Assembly: GCA_963812255.1 (NCBI GenBank)
Contig: CAWEUM010000003.1
Location: forward strand, 558,001-622,000
DNA from: DATJGR01 sp963812255
Lineage (GTDB): Bacteria; Pseudomonadota; Gammaproteobacteria; Pseudomonadales; Azotimanducaceae
Length of the DNA stretch: 64,000 bases
Direction of reading: 5' to 3'
The notes below the pieces were generated by a model. That model ran no database searches. It had not been told where the DNA came from and saw only the letters and a program-made list of their open reading frames with translations. Below, in pieces: positions 8,776 through 17,675 of this stretch (position 1 is its first letter; the number at the start of each line of letters is the position of its first letter). The translations under genes and the position numbers were made by a program.

Positions 8776-9174
8776 TCAGGCCACGAAGGCGCGCAGCAAC
8801 AGCGCCACCCCGAGCGCGATGCCTCCCAGGTATGTGCCCACCGCGGCAATGAAGCGCAGGAAGTGCCGCTGGTTCAGATCTGGAGCGATGAATATCGCGA
8901 TTGGGTGTAGAACGCGGCAAATCGTCACGCCGACCACCACCCAACTGATCCAGCCGCTCGCGCCGCTGACGAGGAAGTACAGGAACAACGCGACGAACAG
9001 CGGAATGTATTCAGACGCGTTGCCGTGCGCGCGGATCGCCCGATTCAAACGCCCGGATGGCAGGTCGTCGTTCCCGATGACGACGTTGGTCTGCATGCGC
9101 ATGTAGGAAACGTGGTTCGCCAGCAGGAAATAGACAACGACGAGAACACCGGAACAGACCAGGTACACGTTCAT
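8776..9174 (-). CDS. MAPEG family membrane protein
   Basis: 132-residue four-helix membrane protein. The MAPEG signature is the loop RAHGNASEYIPLFVALFLY (Asn, Glu and Pro in the N-x-x-E-x-x-P arrangement), preceded by helix 1 and followed by three more hydrophobic segments. MAPEG proteins in eukaryotes are glutathione-dependent enzymes of eicosanoid metabolism; bacterial members are mostly of unknown function. The ATG at 9174 has GAGGGA upstream. It sits between the AMP-ligase (upstream, same strand) and the Rieske gene, with 165 bases and 190 bases of spacer, so it is probably its own unit. Confidence 0.88.
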   Translation of the reverse strand: MNVYLVCSGVLVVVYFLLANHVSYMRMQTNVVIGNDDLPSGRLNRAIRAHGNASEYIPLFVALFLYFLVSGASGWISWVVVGVTICRVLHPIAIFIAPDLNQRHFLRFIAAVGTYLGGIALGVALLLRAFVA

Positions 9175-9339
9175 GTTGGTTCCCTCACGCGTTAGTTGTG
9201 GGCCTCCGCTACGCACCCGAGCGTAGTCGTTTCATCGAGACCCTCCAAGAACATTCACGACGCATACCGCGCCGACACCAACCTGTGCGCCGGACCGAGC
9301 CGCACATCGGCATGTTGGCGCACGCCGGCCTCGCCGCCG

Positions 9340-10797
9340 CTAGGTCTTCGGCATCCGCTGGGCGCGCAACGACTTGCGGCGCACCTTACCCGCATCGTCT
9401 CGCAGCGGCTCGGCCACGAATTCAATTGTCCTTGGCAGCTTGTATCGAACCAGCCGCTCGGAAAGGTGCGCCAGCAGCGCGTCCTTCGAAATCGATTTGT
9501 CCGGCACATCGACGATCGCGTGAACATAGCTGCCGAGGTCTTCATGCGGCAGACCGATCGCCGCGGACGACCGCACGCCGGGATACGCATCGATGGCGGC
9601 CTCGACTTCGGCGGGATAGATATTCGCGCCGCCCGACAGAATCATGTCTGTCTGCCGATCGGACAGATAGAGATAACCCTCTGCATCGATCGATCCCATG
9701 TCACCGAGGCTCTCCCAGCCGCCGTCCATCGATCTGGCTTCGGCGCCGATGTAACGATAAGTGGTCCCAGGGCCGGCGAGCGGCCGCATGAACAGCTCGC
9801 CCACTTCTCCCGCGGGCAACGAGTTGCCGTGCTCATCGACGACCTTCATCTCGCAGGTCGGGTTCGGCTTGCCGACCGATCCGCGATGAGCGAGCCATTC
9901 GGTGCCGGTGATGACGGAGCCACCCTGCCCCTCGGTACCACCGTACAGCTCCCAGATCACGTCGGCGCCGAGCCAATCGATGTACGCCTCCTTCAGCCAG
10001 GCCGGGCATGGGGCGGCGAGATGCCAGAGCGTCTTCAACGACGACACATCGTATTGGAGGCGGGTCTCGCTGGGCAGATTCCAGATCCGCTGCATCATCG
10101 TCGGCACCATGTAGATCGTATCGACCCGTTGCGCTTCGATCAGTTGCAGCGTTTGTTGCGCGTCGAAACGCGTCGTGATGCTGACGGTATTGCCTTTGAA
10201 CAGGCCACCCATGGCCCACATGAACGGACCGTTGTGATACAGCGGGCCCGGGATCAACACGCTGCTGCGCATCGGGAAATTCAGGAATGGTTCCTCAGGA
10301 TCGCGCATCGCCGATTGTTTCGTCACGATCAGCTTCGGCCGGCCCGTGCTGCCGCCGGACGTCATGGCCTTCCAGGATGTCGCTGTGCGTTCGGGTAGCG
10401 CCGCATCCGAGAACTCCACATCGGCTTCGTAGCCGACCGGAAGCGTCTTCACGCCGACATGTTCATCCTGCTGGGCGCCCACCACCAGCTTCGGGCTACC
10501 GACTTCGATGATTTGATCGAGTTCGAACTTCGGCAACTTCGCCGAAACGGGCTGTGGTGTTGCGCCGAGTTTCCAAGTGGCGAAGCACGCCTCGAAGAAC
10601 GCAATACTGTTCGGCAATGCGATCGTCACGAAGTCGTCCTCACCGACGCCGAGGGCCGCGTACGCGCGTGCGAGCCGATTCGACCGCGCATCGAGCGCCG
10701 CGAACGTGACCTCATGACCTTCGTGACTGACGGCGGTGCGGTCGGGTTGCTGGGCTGCCCAGTGGGCGAGAATGCGAGACAGTGAAAGGGCCGGCAT
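9340..10797 (-). CDS. AMP-dependent acyl-CoA synthetase/ligase
   Basis: 485-residue ANL-superfamily adenylating enzyme that activates a carboxylic acid as acyl-AMP and then forms the CoA thioester. The phosphate loop reads MTSGGSTGRPKLI, followed by ELYGGTEGQG, the hinge region YLSDRQTDMILSGG and the C-terminal catalytic lysine motif GKVRRKSLR. The P-loop variant SGGSTGRPK resembles bile-acid/CaiC-like ligases rather than FadD. The ATG at 10797 was chosen over a TTG at 10815. It diverges from the mscS-like gene; an imperfect inverted repeat at 10888-10927 lies between them. The substrate is unknown. Confidence 0.88.
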   Translation of the reverse strand: MPALSLSRILAHWAAQQPDRTAVSHEGHEVTFAALDARSNRLARAYAALGVGEDDFVTIALPNSIAFFEACFATWKLGATPQPVSAKLPKFELDQIIEVGSPKLVVGAQQDEHVGVKTLPVGYEADVEFSDAALPERTATSWKAMTSGGSTGRPKLIVTKQSAMRDPEEPFLNFPMRSSVLIPGPLYHNGPFMWAMGGLFKGNTVSITTRFDAQQTLQLIEAQRVDTIYMVPTMMQRIWNLPSETRLQYDVSSLKTLWHLAAPCPAWLKEAYIDWLGADVIWELYGGTEGQGGSVITGTEWLAHRGSVGKPNPTCEMKVVDEHGNSLPAGEVGELFMRPLAGPGTTYRYIGAEARSMDGGWESLGDMGSIDAEGYLYLSDRQTDMILSGGANIYPAEVEAAIDAYPGVRSSAAIGLPHEDLGSYVHAIVDVPDKSISKDALLAHLSERLVRYKLPRTIEFVAEPLRDDAGKVRRKSLRAQRMPKT

Positions 10798-10887
10798 CGC
10801 GAGGATGTCCTGCAAAACTGCGGACTGCCATCGTCGCCCAGGTCGCTGCGCCAGGGAAGACGCGGTGACGCCAAGCGTCCTAATTCA

Positions 10888-10927
10888 CTGGCGATTTCGG
10901 CCGATCCGATTCGACGAAATCGGCCAG
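10888..10927. promoter_or_regulatory. Imperfect inverted repeat between divergent genes
   Basis: CTGGCGATTTCG (10888-10899) is the reverse complement of CGAAATCGGCCAG (10915-10927) apart from one bulged base, with 15 bases between. It lies 63 bases before the MscS-type start and 90 bases before the AMP-ligase start. It could be an operator shared by both genes or an RNA hairpin in a leader. No regulator gene is adjacent, so the binding protein is unknown. Confidence 0.3.
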
Positions 10928-10990
10928 CGCGGTTCAAAATTCGCGCCCCGCACCGTATCCTGACGAATTCCGCGCTCCTCAGACGCTGCC

Positions 10991-12169
10991 ATGGACGTGA
11001 CTCAGTTCATCCAGAATCTTTCGACACGCCTCGGCTTCGAGGCGTGGATTCTGCAGGTATTTGCCGTGGTGCTGGCGACAGCGACCGCGAACTACGCCGT
11101 GACCCGTATCATTCGCCGCCTCGAATCCGGTCAGGCCAGAACGCGCACCCATTGGGACGACTCCCTGATCGGTGCCGTGGGCAAGCCCGCCGGTGTGCTC
11201 GTATGGGTCATCGGCATCGCCTTCGCGATCACCATCATCCAAACGCATGCACACGTGGAACTGTTCACTGTCGTTGGACCGCTGCGCGACGTTGGCATCA
11301 TCGCGTGTCTGGCCTGGTTTCTGTCGCGGTTCATTTCGCTCGCGCAGGCGAACATCGTACAGGACAGACTGGCACGCGATGAGCCTGTCGACCGAACCAC
11401 GGTCGAGGCCATCGCCAAGTTACTGCGCATCGCGGTCATCGTCACCGCTGTGCTGGTCGTGCTGCAGACACTCGGTTACAGCGTATCGGGCGTGCTCGCG
11501 TTCGGCGGAATCGGCGGACTGGCGGTGGGCTTCGCTGCAAAGGATCTGCTCGCAAACTTTTTTGGCGGCGCGATGATCTACATGGACCGGCCATTCGCGG
11601 TTGGCGACTGGATCCGGTCGCCCGATCGTGACATCGAAGGCACCGTGGAAGTCATCGGCTGGCGTCTTACCCGGATCAGAACGTTCGACCGGCGGCCGCT
11701 GTATGTGCCGAATTCCGTATTCACGCAGGTCGCTGTCGAAAACCCGTCGCGGATGCTCAACCGGCGCATCTTCGAACAAGTCGGCCTGCGCTATGACGAT
11801 GCGGCAAAAGTGAAGGACATCGTCGCCGACGTCGACTCCATGCTTCGCGCGCACGCCGATATCGATCAGGCCCAGACACTGATGGTGAATTTCGACAAAT
11901 TCAATGCTTCCTCACTCGACTTCTTCATCTACTGCTTCACGAAGACGACGGTTTGGCAGACTTACCATGCGGTCAAGCAGGACGTGTTGCTGCGCATCAT
12001 CGACATCGTCGCCCGGCACGACGCCGAAATCGCGTTCCCGACATCGACAGTGCACGTTCCCGAAGGTCTCGCGCTGGCAACGAACAATGTGGCGCCGACG
12101 GCCGCGCCTCTTCAGACGAGCGGTCCGAAGAGGTCTACACAACAAACTGCGAGGGAGCATCATGGTTAG
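10991..12169 (+). CDS. MscS family mechanosensitive ion channel
   Basis: 392 residues. About four or five N-terminal membrane helices end in the pore-lining TM3 with the Gly/Ala pattern FGGIGGLAVGFAAKD and LLANFFGG. The conserved beta-domain follows (FAVGDWIRSP, EGTVEVIGWRLTRIRTFDRRPLYVPN) and then an alpha/beta C-terminal domain. This is the small-conductance, osmotic-relief channel family of the inner membrane. The ATG at 10991 was used. Its last 8 bases overlap the start of the M20 peptidase gene in another frame, indicating a two-gene operon. In a salt-exposed organism that makes ectoine, such a channel would release solutes on downshock (inference). Confidence 0.9.
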   Translation: MDVTQFIQNLSTRLGFEAWILQVFAVVLATATANYAVTRIIRRLESGQARTRTHWDDSLIGAVGKPAGVLVWVIGIAFAITIIQTHAHVELFTVVGPLRDVGIIACLAWFLSRFISLAQANIVQDRLARDEPVDRTTVEAIAKLLRIAVIVTAVLVVLQTLGYSVSGVLAFGGIGGLAVGFAAKDLLANFFGGAMIYMDRPFAVGDWIRSPDRDIEGTVEVIGWRLTRIRTFDRRPLYVPNSVFTQVAVENPSRMLNRRIFEQVGLRYDDAAKVKDIVADVDSMLRAHADIDQAQTLMVNFDKFNASSLDFFIYCFTKTTVWQTYHAVKQDVLLRIIDIVARHDAEIAFPTSTVHVPEGLALATNNVAPTAAPLQTSGPKRSTQQTAREHHG

Positions 12170-13577
12170 CAGAATCGTGCTGTGTGTCATGGCGTTGGGC
12201 ATGACGGCGATCGCGTCGGGCATCGATGCGGCCGCATTGACACCCCAGCAGGCCGAGTTCCGTGGTATCTACAAGGAACTCGTCGAGATCAACACCACCT
12301 TGTCGGCCGACAATTGCATCGGCGCCGTCGAAGCGATGGCGAAGCGGCTGCGGTCCGCCGGCTTTGCGGATACCGACATCCACTCGATCGCACCACCCGA
12401 CCGGCCGAAGAAGGGGAATCTGATTGCGATCCTGCACGGCACCGATCGCAACACCAAGGCGCTGCTGCTGCTCGCTCACATCGACGTGGTCGAAGCCAAG
12501 CGCGCCGATTGGGTCCGCGATCCGTTCACACTGGTCGAAGAGGACGGCTATTTCTACGGCCGCGGCACCGCAGACGACAAAGCGATGGCGGCGATTTTCG
12601 TCGACGCGATGATGCGGTACAAAAAGAGCGGCTACCGACCCCGGCGCGACATCAAGCTCGCGCTGACGTGCGGCGAGGAGACCCCGTACGACTTCGACGG
12701 CGCGGAGTATCTCGTGGAGCACCACCACGACCTAATCGATGCCGAACTCGCGCTCAACGAAGGTGCCGGCGGCCGTCTCGGCAGCGATGGGAAACGGATC
12801 TACAATGGCGTGCAGGCAGGCGAGAAGATCTATCAGGACTACCGCTTCGAGGTCACCAATCCCGGTGGTCATTCCTCGCGCCCGGTGAAAGACAACGCCA
12901 TCTACCAATTGGCCGCTGGGCTGACGCGTGTGTCGGCCTACCAGTTCCCGATCGAATTCAACGCTGCCACCCGCGGCTTCTTCGAACGCATGTCGAAGAT
13001 CGAGTCGGGCCAGACTGGTTCCGACATGCTGGCGATCCTCAAGACGCCACCGGATGCAGACGCGCTGGCACGAATCATCGCGAACCCGAGCTACAACGCG
13101 ATTCTGCACACGACCTGCGTGGCCACGATGCTCGACGGCGGGCACGCGCCGAACGGTCTGCCGCAACGGGCCGGCGCGAACGTCAACTGTCGGATCTTTC
13201 CGGGCACCACGCAGCAAGCCGTGCTGGCAACGCTCGAACGTGTTGTCGCTGATCCCGCAATCAAGATCACGTTTGTCGATCCGCCGGAGAAAGTATCGCC
13301 ACCGCCGCCGCTGACGAAAGCCGTGCTCACGCCGATTGACCAGATCACGCAAAAGATGTGGCCCGGCGTGCCAGTGGTGCCGACGATGGCGGCCGGCGCA
13401 ACCGACGGCCGCTTCCTGACACCTGCGGGCATTCCGACATACGGCGTCAGCGGCATTTTCGCCGACCCGGCGACGACTCACGCGCACGGGCTCGACGAAC
13501 GCGTTCGAGTGCAATCGTTGTACGAGGGCCGGGACTTTCTCGATCAGCTGATCAAGGCGTACGCCGGCGGCCACTGA
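12162..13577 (+). CDS. M20/M25/M40 family metallopeptidase, exported
   Basis: 471 residues. An N-terminal signal peptide (about 1-24, hydrophobic MVSRIVLCVMALGMTAIASG) precedes a di-zinc M20 peptidase. Metal and catalytic residues are visible in LLLAHIDVVEAKR (His), GRGTADDKAMAA (bridging Asp), LTCGEETP (general-base Glu) and the final THAHGLDERV (His). The lid domain carries GGHSSRPVKDNAIYQLA. Such enzymes cleave dipeptides or N-acyl amino acids; an exported one would act on periplasmic peptides. The ATG at 12162 overlaps the channel gene by 8 bases, with GAGGGAG just before it. It converges with the AmpG-like gene. Confidence 0.9.
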   Translation: MVSRIVLCVMALGMTAIASGIDAAALTPQQAEFRGIYKELVEINTTLSADNCIGAVEAMAKRLRSAGFADTDIHSIAPPDRPKKGNLIAILHGTDRNTKALLLLAHIDVVEAKRADWVRDPFTLVEEDGYFYGRGTADDKAMAAIFVDAMMRYKKSGYRPRRDIKLALTCGEETPYDFDGAEYLVEHHHDLIDAELALNEGAGGRLGSDGKRIYNGVQAGEKIYQDYRFEVTNPGGHSSRPVKDNAIYQLAAGLTRVSAYQFPIEFNAATRGFFERMSKIESGQTGSDMLAILKTPPDADALARIIANPSYNAILHTTCVATMLDGGHAPNGLPQRAGANVNCRIFPGTTQQAVLATLERVVADPAIKITFVDPPEKVSPPPPLTKAVLTPIDQITQKMWPGVPVVPTMAAGATDGRFLTPAGIPTYGVSGIFADPATTHAHGLDERVRVQSLYEGRDFLDQLIKAYAGGH

Positions 13578-13599
13578 GCGAGCATCTGTGCGAAGATGA

Positions 13600-14898
13600 T
13601 CATGCGCTTCGATCCAGCGCGCGCAGCCGCGCACGGTGCCGATCCAGATTGAAGAACGCTACGACGATGAACGCACACACCATCAGCGCGGAGATCACCA
13701 GCATCTGCTGTTGCAGATCGATCCGGTCGGCTACAGGGGCAAGCAGGCTCGAACCCAGCGAACGCGCCAGATTCGACAACGACATGTAGATCGCGAACTG
13801 GGACGCCGCCACCGGCAACCAGCAGATCGTCATCGCGCACGCAATGAAACTGACGAAGATGACTTGCGTGAAGAATCCGGCAGTGACGGCCATCGCAACG
13901 ACATACGCAGCGTTCGACCAGAGCGTTGGCGTCAGCGCAAAGACGAGCGTCGTCAGCGCGCTGCCTGCGATGCCCAGCAGATAGAATGTCTTGGCGCCGT
14001 ATCGATCGACCAGCGGACCGATTCCCACGCCCACAATGGCGACCGCGACGCCGACGATCCCCTGGAAGCTCGAATACGCTTCGGCGCCGAAACCCAGCGT
14101 CTGCGTCGCGGCCACCGGCACCACTGCGACCGCGACGCCATCGCGCATCCGTACGAGCCATTCACCCGCCGACAGGATCAGGCTCATCGGCAACAGCAGA
14201 ACTTTGAGCAGTCCGGAAAATACGCCGGCGAAACTGGTCTCGACCGAAACGTCCCGCCGGGCCGCTTCGCCGACCGTCCACGGCAGCAGACGTTCGCCGG
14301 CGCGTTCGCGCACAGTGCCGACCAGCACGAATACGGTACCCACCGTCAATGCCGACACGCACGCAGCCGCACCCAGTCCGTAATGTGACAACAACACGCC
14401 ACACAACGCGGCGAACGATGAATAACCCGCCACCTGGCCGAATGCCATGAACGCGTTGGCGCGGCCGCGTTCGTCCTCCGGCAGTACGTCGATGGCCATT
14501 CCGTCGACCGCGACGTCCTGCAACGCGGCGAATGCGTTCACCATGAATCCCAGTGCAATCACCCGGCGAAGCTGGCCCAACGGATCATCGACCACCGCCA
14601 GCGACGCAAGCGCCAACGTGAGCCCGGCTTGCGCCGCCATGATCCAAGGCCGACGCCGCCCCATCGCGAGGAACGCGTAGCGATCCATGAACGGTCCGGC
14701 AATGAGTTTGAAGCCCCACGGCAGGCCGACGATCGCCTGGTACGCAGCGATCTCGCCGAGACTCGAACCACGCTGAGACAGCCATGCCGGCAACGCAATC
14801 GTCAGCAGTCCGATCGGAACGCCCTGACAAAAGTACGCAGCGGTGAACAGGGTCAACCGAAGCCGACGTGACTCGACGAGAGAGTATGGGCGCTTCAC
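13600..14898 (-). CDS. MFS transporter, AmpG-like
   Basis: 432 residues with 12 hydrophobic segments. The N-terminal segment TAAYFCQGVPIGLLTIALPAWL, the loop LPWGFKLIAGPFMDRYAF, MGRRRPWI and the acidic FAALQDVAVDGMAID match the AmpG/muropeptide-permease branch of the MFS. Real AmpG imports GlcNAc-anhMurNAc peptides during cell-wall recycling. Here identity is only family-level, so other substrates are possible. A much longer open frame reaches 15321 but its N-terminus is not protein-like; GTG at 14898 (VKRPYSL) is the sensible start. It converges with the M20 peptidase gene. Confidence 0.8.
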   Translation of the reverse strand: MKRPYSLVESRRLRLTLFTAAYFCQGVPIGLLTIALPAWLSQRGSSLGEIAAYQAIVGLPWGFKLIAGPFMDRYAFLAMGRRRPWIMAAQAGLTLALASLAVVDDPLGQLRRVIALGFMVNAFAALQDVAVDGMAIDVLPEDERGRANAFMAFGQVAGYSSFAALCGVLLSHYGLGAAACVSALTVGTVFVLVGTVRERAGERLLPWTVGEAARRDVSVETSFAGVFSGLLKVLLLPMSLILSAGEWLVRMRDGVAVAVVPVAATQTLGFGAEAYSSFQGIVGVAVAIVGVGIGPLVDRYGAKTFYLLGIAGSALTTLVFALTPTLWSNAAYVVAMAVTAGFFTQVIFVSFIACAMTICWLPVAASQFAIYMSLSNLARSLGSSLLAPVADRIDLQQQMLVISALMVCAFIVVAFFNLDRHRARLRALDRSA

Positions 14899-15335
14899 TG
14901 TGACGATGCGTCGAGATGGGCTTCGTTGATGCGAAGGAACGCCTCGGTATTCCAAGGCGCCCAGTACACTGGGGCGAACCCGCTGTCGTTGCAGCGACCG
15001 CGGTCCCGATCGTCGCGAGCATGTATTCGTACACGTTGCCTTTCGTGTCGCGGTCTTCCATCGGCACGGCGTAGAGCACCAGTGAGCATCTGCCCTCGCA
15101 TCTTCGTGTATTCGGGAGGCCCGGAGACAGCGACCCCGAAACGGAGCATACCCGATGCGCGCGGGGCGGATGCACTGCCGAAGCAGCGCGCGCAACGATT
15201 CACGGCGGACGCTGCGGAGGCGCGATGTTGCGTATCCGGACGACCCGATCGGGGGGATCAGACGTAACGAATGTCCCCTCTCGCTGCGGAAGAGATAGCA
15301 TATGGGCGTGCCGACAACCACACGCGGGGACAGCG
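14899..15335. other. 437-base stretch without a convincing gene
   Basis: No single frame gives a believable protein. On the minus strand between about 15110 and 14896 two frames each look protein-like in part: one reads YAVPMEDRDTKGNVYEYM, the other ends in VYWAPWNTEAFLRINEAH before a TGA. They could be joined only by frameshifts, so a decayed small gene is possible. The divergent promoters of the AmpG-like MFS and the DUF2306 gene must also lie here. Confidence 0.35.
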
Positions 15336-15980
15336 ATGCGAATGACCGGCTATGTGCTCCTGATGTTCCTGTCGCTCGCGATCGCAGCCAATGCAGTGCT
15401 CTCGTATGGTCTGCGGCCGATCGACGGCGTCGTCCACCCGCTGCTCGGTATCGCGTTCAAGGCCCACACCACCGCGCTCTACACGCACGTTTTCGCGGCG
15501 GCGGTCGCACTGAGCCTCGGCGGATTCCAGTTCTCGTCGCGGCTGCGCACGAAGCACCGCGACCTGCATCGTTGGATGGGACGAATCTATCTCGGTGTGG
15601 GTGTGATGATCGGCGGCATCGCCGGGTTGATCATGTCGACACACGCATTCGGCGGCGTAACGGCACGGCTCGGATTCGGGTGTCTTGCAGGGGTGTGGCT
15701 GTACACCGGCGCGCGTGCGTACGCGGCGATCCGCGCCGGCGATACCGCGGCGCATCGCCGCTGGATGGTGCGCAACTTTTCTCTGACGTTCGCCGCCGTG
15801 ACGCTGCGGCTGTATCTGCCGATCTCAATGGTGCTCGGCGTTCCGTTCGAAGAGGCCTATCCGATCATCGCCTGGGTCGCTTGGGTGCCGAACCTCATCG
15901 TCGCCGAGTGGTGTTTCAATCGGCCGCGCGGAGCGGTGGCGGAAAATATGTCCAAGACGTCCCGCGTGCCCGCGGCCTAA
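15336..15980 (+). CDS. DUF2306 domain membrane protein
   Basis: 214-residue integral membrane protein with about six helices. The DUF2306 hallmarks are HTTALYTHVFAAAVALSLGGFQF, then the loop KHRDLHRWMGRIYL and later AHRRWMVRNFSLTFAAVTLRLYLP, which together place several His and Arg residues at the membrane face. The family is of unknown function; the paired His residues resemble heme- or quinone-interacting membrane proteins, but that is only a guess. The ATG at 15336 has GGGGACAG upstream. An in-frame extension to 15225 is not protein-like. The VOC gene follows on the same strand, 30 bases away. Confidence 0.85.
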   Translation: MRMTGYVLLMFLSLAIAANAVLSYGLRPIDGVVHPLLGIAFKAHTTALYTHVFAAAVALSLGGFQFSSRLRTKHRDLHRWMGRIYLGVGVMIGGIAGLIMSTHAFGGVTARLGFGCLAGVWLYTGARAYAAIRAGDTAAHRRWMVRNFSLTFAAVTLRLYLPISMVLGVPFEEAYPIIAWVAWVPNLIVAEWCFNRPRGAVAENMSKTSRVPAA

Positions 15981-16010
15981 GGTTCACATGAATGCGAATG
16001 GGAGCAGCAC

Positions 16011-16451
16011 ATGCAACCTGTCATGAAGCAACTCGACCTCGTAGTGCGCGACATGGACGCGAGCATCGCGTTCTATCGCGCTGCCGGTGTCGAGATACCG
16101 AATTCGGCGATCTGGCGGACCGCGAGCGGCATCCACCACGTCGACGTCACGCTACCAGGCGGGATGGTGCTGCACTTCGACAGCCCGGCGCTTGCGAAGG
16201 TATACAACCGAGGCTGGCGCGAGTGGAGCGGTGCCGGCAGCCGCTCAGTGGTGACCTTCAGCGTACCGGCTCGAGAGGACGTCGACCGCATTCACGCCAA
16301 ATTGACGTCATTGGGACACAAGACGTCGCAGCCGCCGTTCGATCCGTTCTGGGGCGCGCGTTATGCGATCGTCGAAGATCCTGACGGCAACCAAATCGGT
16401 TTCATGAGTCCTTCTGATCCATCGCGCCGTAGCGCACCGCCCGATCTTTGA
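16011..16451 (+). CDS. VOC family protein (glyoxalase/bleomycin-resistance fold)
   Basis: 146 residues with the paired beta-alpha-beta-beta-beta units of the vicinal-oxygen-chelate fold: KQLDLVVRDMDASIAFYRAAGV at the N-terminus and GARYAIVEDPDGNQIGFMSP near the C-terminus. Potential metal ligands are His in HHVDVTL and the Glu/Asp of the EDPDGN loop. The family includes glyoxalases, dioxygenases and antibiotic-binding proteins, so activity cannot be assigned. The ATG at 16011 follows a GGGAG; a second ATG at 16023 is possible. It is probably co-transcribed with DUF2306 (upstream) and the MaoC-like gene (32 bases downstream). Confidence 0.85.
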   Translation: MQPVMKQLDLVVRDMDASIAFYRAAGVEIPNSAIWRTASGIHHVDVTLPGGMVLHFDSPALAKVYNRGWREWSGAGSRSVVTFSVPAREDVDRIHAKLTSLGHKTSQPPFDPFWGARYAIVEDPDGNQIGFMSPSDPSRRSAPPDL

Positions 16452-16482
16452 ACGGAAATATCCGTCGGGGGAGACATTCGCT

Positions 16483-17343
16483 ATGCCACTCAACGCCTCT
16501 ACGGTCGGCGCGAGCACCGACCCGCTGACCCACGATGTCGATGCGCGCTGGATCATGTCCTACGCAGCCGGCCTGGGCGATCACAATCCGCGCTATCTGG
16601 ATACACAGGCCGGTACGGTCGCTGCCCATCCAGTGTTTCCGGTGTGTCTGGAATGGCCGGTCATCCTGAACAGCCGCACTCTACCGGGGTCGGAGATGGT
16701 CACACGCGCCGAGGGTGCCCGCGGGGTCCACGCCGCGCACGATCTGCACATCCACCGCGAGATTCGCGCTGGCGACAAGCTGACGACACAGGCGACCGTG
16801 ATTGGCCTGCAACGCATCAAACCGGGTGCCGCGCAATCGACGCGGCTGGACACGTTCGACACCACCGGCGCACTGGTGTGCCGTACGTATCAGCTCGGCA
16901 TCAGTCGCGATGTCGAGGTGATCGGCGGGCCGACCTTCTCCGAAACAGTCCCTCAGATTCCTCGTATGACGGTCCCATCGGGGCGCGTTCGACGATTTTC
17001 TCTTCCGATCGCCGCCAACGCCGCGCACGTGTACACCGAATGCGCGCGGATCTTCAATCCCATCCACACAGATCGCAGGGTAGCGCTCGCTGCCGGCTTG
17101 CCGGACATCATCCTGCACGGCACCGCGACGCTGGCACTGGCGGTGAGTCGTCTCGTCGATCAATGCCTCGGCGCGGACCCGACCCGGGTTCGCCGCCTCG
17201 GTGGACGCTTCACGGGGATGGTACTGATGCCGTCTACGCTGACGTTGGAGGTGCTCGGCGACGAGAGCCAGACGCTATTTTTCAACGTCCTGGCGCAAAG
17301 CGGCGCCGCCGCGTTCAGCCAGGGTTTTCTGTGCTACACCTGA
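16483..17343 (+). CDS. MaoC-like dehydratase (double hot-dog)
   Basis: 286 residues. Two hot-dog halves: an N-terminal FAS1/MaoC_N-like half (YAAGLGDHNPRYLD at about 26-39) and a C-terminal half. The C-terminal half carries the hydratase-2 motif ARIFNPIHTDRRVALAAGLPD followed by ILHGTATLA, in which Asn and His would be the catalytic pair (N for the usual D in the first position). Such proteins hydrate or dehydrate enoyl-CoA thioesters in acid degradation or polyhydroxyalkanoate supply. Its last 10 bases overlap the 3' end of cbpM on the opposite strand. The substrate is unknown. Confidence 0.82.
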   Translation: MPLNASTVGASTDPLTHDVDARWIMSYAAGLGDHNPRYLDTQAGTVAAHPVFPVCLEWPVILNSRTLPGSEMVTRAEGARGVHAAHDLHIHREIRAGDKLTTQATVIGLQRIKPGAAQSTRLDTFDTTGALVCRTYQLGISRDVEVIGGPTFSETVPQIPRMTVPSGRVRRFSLPIAANAAHVYTECARIFNPIHTDRRVALAAGLPDIILHGTATLALAVSRLVDQCLGADPTRVRRLGGRFTGMVLMPSTLTLEVLGDESQTLFFNVLAQSGAAAFSQGFLCYT

Positions 17344-17675
17344 TGCAGATCTGAACCCCCAACGGGCCCATTCAGCCGCGCCCGCAGTGCATTGAGTTCG
17401 TCCAGTAGTTCCAGCGCGAGGGCAACACCAGCCAGATTGATACCCAGATCGCGTTGCAGCCGCAGGGCGATGCTCGCCCGATGAACCTGACCACCGGTGA
17501 AGCGCCAACCACGTGGTTCACGGCCGATCGGCGCGAGCACGCCTTCCTCGACCAGTTCGATGATGTATTCGGCGTGAACAGCGCAGCTGCGGCTGACCTC
17601 ACCCAACGTCAGTTCGACCTGTTCTTCGAGAATGATCCCGGTCAGGCGCGACAGAGTGTCGTCGTTGGCCACCAT
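17334..17675 (-). CDS. cbpM: CbpM, modulator of the CbpA DnaJ-type co-chaperone
   Basis: 113-residue MerR-like helical protein. The signature is LTLGEVSRSCAVHAEYIIELVEEGVL (helix-turn-helix-like) followed by WRFTGGQVHRASIALRLQ and the conserved RDLGINLAGVALALELLDEL. CbpM binds the J domain of CbpA and blocks its stimulation of DnaK. The stop of cbpA and the start of cbpM share a base (TGATG arrangement at 17675), so translation is coupled and the two are made in fixed ratio. The 3' end overlaps the MaoC-like gene tail to tail. Confidence 0.92.
   Translation of the reverse strand: MVANDDTLSRLTGIILEEQVELTLGEVSRSCAVHAEYIIELVEEGVLAPIGREPRGWRFTGGQVHRASIALRLQRDLGINLAGVALALELLDELNALRARLNGPVGGSDLHQV

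Noticed and set aside
9196..10398. 400-codon open frame on the plus strand
   Set aside because: It lies wholly antisense to the AMP-ligase, whose motifs are intact, and its translation is Arg/His-rich with no domain. Long antisense frames are common in GC-rich DNA.
14899..15321. N-terminal extension of the AmpG-like MFS frame
   Set aside because: The extra 140 residues are Arg/Ser-rich and unlike a transporter; the GTG at 14898 gives the normal MFS length.
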